DNA from: Candidatus Solibacter sp.
GTDB taxonomy: Bacteria > Acidobacteriota > Terriglobia > Bryobacterales > Bryobacteraceae
Length of the DNA: 9,899 nt
Reading direction: 5' to 3'
NCBI GenBank assembly: GCA_017883345.1
Contig: JADGNT010000115.1
Location: forward strand, 1 to 9,899
The first letter of the stretch is position 1. Every line of letters begins with the position of its first letter. The translations under genes were made by a program, and so were the position numbers. The notes beneath the pieces are model-generated. The model was given only the letters and a program-made list of their open reading frames with translations. It searched no databases and was not told the DNA's origin. This document shows positions 6,174-9,899 of this stretch, piece after piece.

Positions 6174-6530
6174 ATGGCAACCTTCCCTAAATTGAAAACC
6201 AATGCGATCGCGCAGTATCCGGTGGCACGACGCGAGCAGTTCCAGAATCAGACGGTGCGTTTCGTGGATGGCAGCGAACAGCGTTATCGCGATTCGGCGG
6301 GCGCGCGGCTGGAGTGGGAGATCCAATTGAGCCAACTGGACGAAGGTGAACTGGCGGCGATCGAAGAATTCTTTCTGGCCAGACAGGGAGCATTCGGTAG
6401 TTTCTGCTTCACCGACCCATGGGATGGGCACGTGTACGACGACTGTAGCGTGGCGGCGGACGAACTGGCATTGGTGACCGAGGGTGAGATGCGCGGGAGC
6501 ACGAAGCTCACCGTGGTGCGGAACATTTGA
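6174..6530 (+). CDS. Distal tail protein, gpM/DUF2460-like (copy 1)
   Basis: This 118-residue protein has the compact pattern of lambda gpM-type and DUF2460-type minor tail proteins, which link the tail tube end to the tip. Visible elements are FPKLKTNAIAQYPV (4-17), an RFVDGSEQRYRD strand-turn (29-40), EWEIQLSQLDEGELAAIEEF (47-66), the typical FFLARQGAFGSFCFTDP (66-82), and a closing Cys-containing stretch VYDDCSVAADELALVT. The start ATG at 6174 is one base after the previous stop. The next gene is a clear paralogue: the two align from the N-terminus, diverge at the DP motif and re-align at the C-terminal strand. The family name is inferred from pattern and gene order, and gpM and DUF2460 are not distinguishable by eye. 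Confidence 0.65.
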   Translation: MATFPKLKTNAIAQYPVARREQFQNQTVRFVDGSEQRYRDSAGARLEWEIQLSQLDEGELAAIEEFFLARQGAFGSFCFTDPWDGHVYDDCSVAADELALVTEGEMRGSTKLTVVRNI

Positions 6531-6535
6531 ACCCC

Positions 6536-7318
6536 ATGCCGGCATATCCACAACTCGGAAGCGGCGCGCTGAGCCAGTTCCCGGTGCAGAAGAACCGGCG
6601 GGTGCGTACGGTGGTGAATCAAGCCGCCGATGGCAGCACGATCAAGCTGGCGGACCCGGCGGGGGAGGTTACGGAATGGCAACTGACCTACACGGACCTG
6701 AGCGATGAGGAGGCGGCGGCGCTGCGGGCGTTCTTCGTCGCCGCGGAAGGCACGCTGAACGGTTTCACGTTCCTGGATCCGGCGGGCAATCTTCTGGCGT
6801 GGAGCGACCAGCTCGACCAAGCCGCCTGGCAGAAAGATCCGCTATTGAGCCTGACCGGGGGGATCAGCGATCCGCGGGGAGGCGCGCAAGCGTGGCGGCT
6901 GAGCAACGGCGGGGCAGCAGAGCAAGGGGCCGGCCAGACGCTGGCGGCGCCTGGAGAATACCAGTACTGCCTGAGCGCCTATGTGCGGGCGGCGACGGCG
7001 ACCAGCGTGGGGTTGACGGCAGGCAGCCAGACGGCGCGACGGGCGGTGACCAGCGAGTGGACGCGGATCGCCTGGACGTGCAGCGGAGACGCACAAGCCA
7101 CGTCGGTGCGATTCGGGATCGAGATCGCGCCGAGCGATGCAGTGGAAGTGTACGGGCTTCAGGTGGAAGCGCAAACCGCGGCGTCGGGCTACAAAGCCAG
7201 CGCGCGCGGTGGAGTTTACGAAGACGCGCATCTCGGCGACGATGTGCTGACGATTACCAGTACCGACGTGAATCGCCATTCGTGCACGGTAAAGATCATT
7301 CATGCAAACCATCTTTGA
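6536..7318 (+). CDS. Distal tail protein, gpM/DUF2460-like (copy 2) with inserted domain
   Basis: This 260-residue protein is a paralogue of the previous gene. Residues 1-83 (MPAYPQLGSGALSQFPV, then ADGSTIKLADPAGEVTEWQL, DLSDEEAAALRAFF, GTLNGFTFLDPAGN) align with its first 85 residues. Residues about 225-257 (GGVYEDAHLGDDVLTITSTD, then CTVKII) align with its C-terminus. Between them, about 84-224, is an inserted beta domain starting LLAWSDQLDQAAW, the form typical of jelly-roll or carbohydrate-binding-like modules on phage tails, with YCLSAYVRAATATSVGLTAG in its middle. Such modules may sit on the tail surface and bind host sugars. ATG 6536 is chosen because it aligns with the start of copy 1; a TTG at 6527 overlaps the previous stop. 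It overlaps the next gene by 17 bases. Confidence 0.7.
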   Translation: MPAYPQLGSGALSQFPVQKNRRVRTVVNQAADGSTIKLADPAGEVTEWQLTYTDLSDEEAAALRAFFVAAEGTLNGFTFLDPAGNLLAWSDQLDQAAWQKDPLLSLTGGISDPRGGAQAWRLSNGGAAEQGAGQTLAAPGEYQYCLSAYVRAATATSVGLTAGSQTARRAVTSEWTRIAWTCSGDAQATSVRFGIEIAPSDAVEVYGLQVEAQTAASGYKASARGGVYEDAHLGDDVLTITSTDVNRHSCTVKIIHANHL

Positions 7319-9899
7319 GCTCAAGGAGCAAGCCGTCACAGACACGCCGCTGCTGCTGTTCGACTGTGTGCTCCCCGATGGACAAACGGAACACTGGAGT
7401 ACGCACGCGGTGTCGGTGGGAGAAATAGCGTACAGCGCGAGAGTGCTGCGGCACAATGTCTTCGAACTACAGGCATCGAGCGATCAAGGGGTGGACGGTG
7501 TGCCGCGGATTTCGCTGGTGCTGGCGAATGCGGATTCCCACTGTTCGGAGATCGAACGCGCGACCGGGTGGAAGGGTGCGCGGTTGACGGCCGGTCTGGT
7601 GTTTTACGATTTACGGAACGCGGCGCCCTTGACTGAGCGATCAGTGATATTCCAAGGGATCTGCAACCCGCCGGACGAGATTCTGGAAGCCACGTTCCGC
7701 ATCACGGCGACGAATCGCATGAACCTGCAACGGTCGTTGCTGCCGCAGGTGCGGATCCAGCGGCGGTGCCCGTGGGAGTTCCCGAGCGACGAGCAGCAGC
7801 GCGCGGAAGCGGTAGATGGCGGCGCGAGCGGGAAGTACTCGCGCTATTACCGCTGCGGCTACTCGCCAGGGGTGGCGGGCGGAACGGGAGCATTGGACGG
7901 CAGTGTGGCGTTTGCCGGGTGCGGCTACACGCGGACGGACTGCGAGGCGCGGGGGATGTTCCACAACTTCGGGGGAATCGAGTTTGTGCCTCCGGCGATT
8001 TCCGTGCGGACTTACGGAGACAAGAGCGCGCACACTTCGGCGGTCGCAGTGAATGAAGCCCGGTATAACGACTTTGTTCCGATGCTTTACGGCACGGCGT
8101 GGTATAACACGCCGGTGGTATTCGGGCGCAATGACGGCAACCTGACGCGCATGGAAGTGCTGCTGGGGTTGGGCGAGATTCAAGGAGTGCTGAAGGTTCT
8201 GGTGAATGACGTGGAGATTCCAGCGGGCGTTGCCGGGACCAACATGACGGGAACCGGCTGGTATAACATTCCGACGCTGGGCACGCGATGCGGAGGCTTC
8301 AACAACGATTTCCTGGATGGCAGCGGACAGCCGGCGGGCGATCCGTATGGCAGCATGGCGTACCTTTCGGTGGTGGTGCCGAACCGGATCAGCAACGGAA
8401 CGAGTCTGCCCAAGGTAACGGTGCTGGTGCAAGGGCAAAAGCTACCGGTATATGGAGCGGACGGGAGCTACAGCGGCGAGCAGTTTTCGGGCAACCCGGC
8501 ATGGGTGCTGCTGGACATCCTGCGGCGGGCGGGATGGAGCCTGGCGGAAGTCGAGGTGACGAGCTTCGCGGCGGCGGCGGCGTACTGCGATGAACCGATC
8601 GACGCTCTGGACCTTTACGGGAACGCGATTCAGTTGCCGCGATTCCAGTGCAATCTGGTTTTGCAGAACCGCAAGAGCGCCGGCGACCTGGTGCGCGGGG
8701 TGCGCAACTCGGCGAGACTGATGTTGACGTACGGAGCGAACGGCGCGCTGCAATTACGGGTAGAGAATTCGGTGGCGCTGGAGATGCCGGCCAAGCCAGC
8801 GTGGTCCAACAGCGCGGAACCACTGGACAGCGGGTGGCCCAGCTACGAATTCGGCGATGGCAGTAACGGGTTTTCGGGCATCATGCGGAAGCCCTCTGGC
8901 GAGCCAAGTTTTCGCGTCTATGCGCGCGGCATGGCGGACACACCCAACCGGTTCACGGTGGAATTTCAAGATTCGCTGAACGAATACCAACAGGATAGTT
9001 TTTCCCTGGTGGACGCCGACGACGTGGCGCGCAGCGGGCAGGAAGTGTCGCAGACGCTGGCGGCGGTGGGAATCCCGAACTTCGACCAGGCGGCGAGGAT
9101 CTTGAAGCTGAACCTGGATCGGTCGGTGCGCGGCAACACGTACGTGGAGTTCGAGACGAGTGTAAAGTCATTCGGGATCCGGCCGGGAGATTTGATCACC
9201 GTAACGTATCTCAAGGAGGGGTTCAACCGGCAGGCATTCCGTGTACTGAAGATCGCCCCCGGGACGAACCACCGCATCTCGACAATTACGGCGCAGATTC
9301 ATGACGATTCGTGGTACGCCGATAGCAACGGACAGGTAACGTCGGCAAGTGGCGGCCGGCGCCAGGGCAGCGCCGGCATCGGCGTTCCCCGTCCGTTGCC
9401 CGGCAATGTTCTGGACGATCGGGGCGACATCCAGTTCGGAGTCGAAGAATCGGTAACCACGGCGGGCGATGGCTCGGTGCAGACGACTCTAGGGGTGGGG
9501 TTCGTGGCACCAGCCGTCGCCGCGGCGGGTGGGCCGGGTATCCCGCTGCTGAGTCTGGCGGCGACGCCAGGGGACGGCGGATCGCTGCAAGGCGGCCAGA
9601 CGCTTTACTATGCGGTGGCCGGGGTGGACGGATCGGGGAATGAGAGCCTGCTTTCCTTCATTGTCCGGGCGGTCACCTTGAGCGACGGCAGCAGCGTGAC
9701 GATCCACGGCCTGAGCTTTTCGCCAGGAACGGCGGGCTTCCACGTTTATCGCGGGAGTACACCGGCGCAACTGTTCCGGATCGCTTCGAACCAGGCGATT
9801 GCCGCGCAATTCACGGATACGGGATTCGACAAAGAGTTGATCGCCCCGCTGGACCCCAACTTCGACCACGCGAACTTCTATTGGCGGATGGAACTGCAA
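7302..9899 (+). CDS. Fused gpL-like/gpJ-like tail tip protein (3' end outside window)
   Basis: An open reading frame runs 866 codons without a stop to the right edge, so the gene is partial. Residues about 1-235 resemble gpL/DUF2163-type proteins: a beta-rich start (FELKEQAVTDTPLLLFDCVL), then Cys156 (in RRCPWEF), Cys185 (RYYRCGYSPG), Cys207 and Cys214 (GCGYTRTDCEARGMFHNFGG), the pattern of the iron-sulphur or metal-binding tail of that family. From about 255 the sequence becomes gpJ-like: FVPMLYGTAWYNTPVVFG, VLVNDVEIPAG, NPAWVLLDILRRAGW (398-412) with a following AAAAAYCDEP, and FQCNLVLQNRKSAGDLVRGV, all typical tip-hub features. Residues 748-842 form an Ig/FN3-like domain (TLYYAVAGVDGSGNES, GFHVYRGSTPAQ). 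The hub binds the receptor-side fibre and closes the tail. There is no gpK or gpI gene before it. ATG 7302 overlaps the preceding gene. Confidence 0.7.
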   Translation, partial: MQTIFELKEQAVTDTPLLLFDCVLPDGQTEHWSTHAVSVGEIAYSARVLRHNVFELQASSDQGVDGVPRISLVLANADSHCSEIERATGWKGARLTAGLVFYDLRNAAPLTERSVIFQGICNPPDEILEATFRITATNRMNLQRSLLPQVRIQRRCPWEFPSDEQQRAEAVDGGASGKYSRYYRCGYSPGVAGGTGALDGSVAFAGCGYTRTDCEARGMFHNFGGIEFVPPAISVRTYGDKSAHTSAVAVNEARYNDFVPMLYGTAWYNTPVVFGRNDGNLTRMEVLLGLGEIQGVLKVLVNDVEIPAGVAGTNMTGTGWYNIPTLGTRCGGFNNDFLDGSGQPAGDPYGSMAYLSVVVPNRISNGTSLPKVTVLVQGQKLPVYGADGSYSGEQFSGNPAWVLLDILRRAGWSLAEVEVTSFAAAAAYCDEPIDALDLYGNAIQLPRFQCNLVLQNRKSAGDLVRGVRNSARLMLTYGANGALQLRVENSVALEMPAKPAWSNSAEPLDSGWPSYEFGDGSNGFSGIMRKPSGEPSFRVYARGMADTPNRFTVEFQDSLNEYQQDSFSLVDADDVARSGQEVSQTLAAVGIPNFDQAARILKLNLDRSVRGNTYVEFETSVKSFGIRPGDLITVTYLKEGFNRQAFRVLKIAPGTNHRISTITAQIHDDSWYADSNGQVTSASGGRRQGSAGIGVPRPLPGNVLDDRGDIQFGVEESVTTAGDGSVQTTLGVGFVAPAVAAAGGPGIPLLSLAATPGDGGSLQGGQTLYYAVAGVDGSGNESLLSFIVRAVTLSDGSSVTIHGLSFSPGTAGFHVYRGSTPAQLFRIASNQAIAAQFTDTGFDKELIAPLDPNFDHANFYWRMELQ

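Noticed and set aside
5051..6202. Long minus-strand reading frame of 383 codons with repeats
   Set aside because: Its repeats are the mirror of the coding repeats on the + strand, and its product is Arg-rich shadow composition with no recognisable domain.
6799..7428. Plus-strand 209-codon frame across the second distal tail gene and the tip gene start
   Set aside because: It is Arg/Gly-rich shadow sequence; the distal tail and tip frames explain the same DNA.
7641..8438. Minus-strand 265-codon frame
   Set aside because: It lies entirely antisense to the tip protein frame, which is open for 866 codons with gpL/gpJ-like motifs.

Overview
This window is a tightly packed virion-assembly module of a tailed phage, prophage or phage-derived particle, all on the + strand. 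It is GC-rich with a G-heavy coding strand, and genes are separated by a few bases or overlap. The protein style (Ala/Gly-rich, short connectors with an appended fibronectin-like domain, compact tail genes) reminds me of prophage-like clusters in Acidobacteriota such as Solibacter relatives. That host assignment is recollection and inference; nothing in the window proves it. No integrase, terminase, portal, lysis or regulatory gene is present; terminase and portal would be expected to the left.

Head part (1-2810): a coiled-coil scaffold-like protein (10-561), a P22-like/HK97-fold major coat protein (637-1548), a 172-base gap rich in RNA hairpins, a small helical protein of unknown function (1721-2047), and a putative head-tail connector whose C-terminus carries an Ig/FN3-like domain (2058-2810).

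Tail part (2810-9899): the order parallels the lambda tail operon. A tail-terminator-like protein (2810-3310) is followed by the tail tube (3312-4484) and a tail assembly chaperone (4459-4881). A perfect A_AAA_AAC slippery heptamer near the end of the chaperone gene should allow a -1 frameshift into a 113-residue Cys-containing extension (to 5216), the gpG/gpGT arrangement. Next come a very short tape-measure-like protein with three 57-residue repeats (5213-6172), two paralogous gpM/DUF2460-like distal tail proteins (6174-6530 and 6536-7318), the second with an inserted jelly-roll-like domain, and a giant tail-tip gene (7302 to past the right edge). The N-terminal part of the tip gene looks like gpL/DUF2163 with four conserved-type cysteines, fused directly to a gpJ-like hub. 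No gpK (NlpC/P60) or gpI gene lies between.

The proteins together would make a capsid with a joined flexible tail. The most notable points are the frameshift site, the miniature repeat-built tape measure, the gpL-gpJ fusion, the duplicated distal tail protein with a domain insertion, and an FN3-like domain shared by the connector and the tail tip. The long tip-protein reading frame is intact for 866 codons, and no gene shows a disabling frameshift or stop, so the module appears to be under selection.
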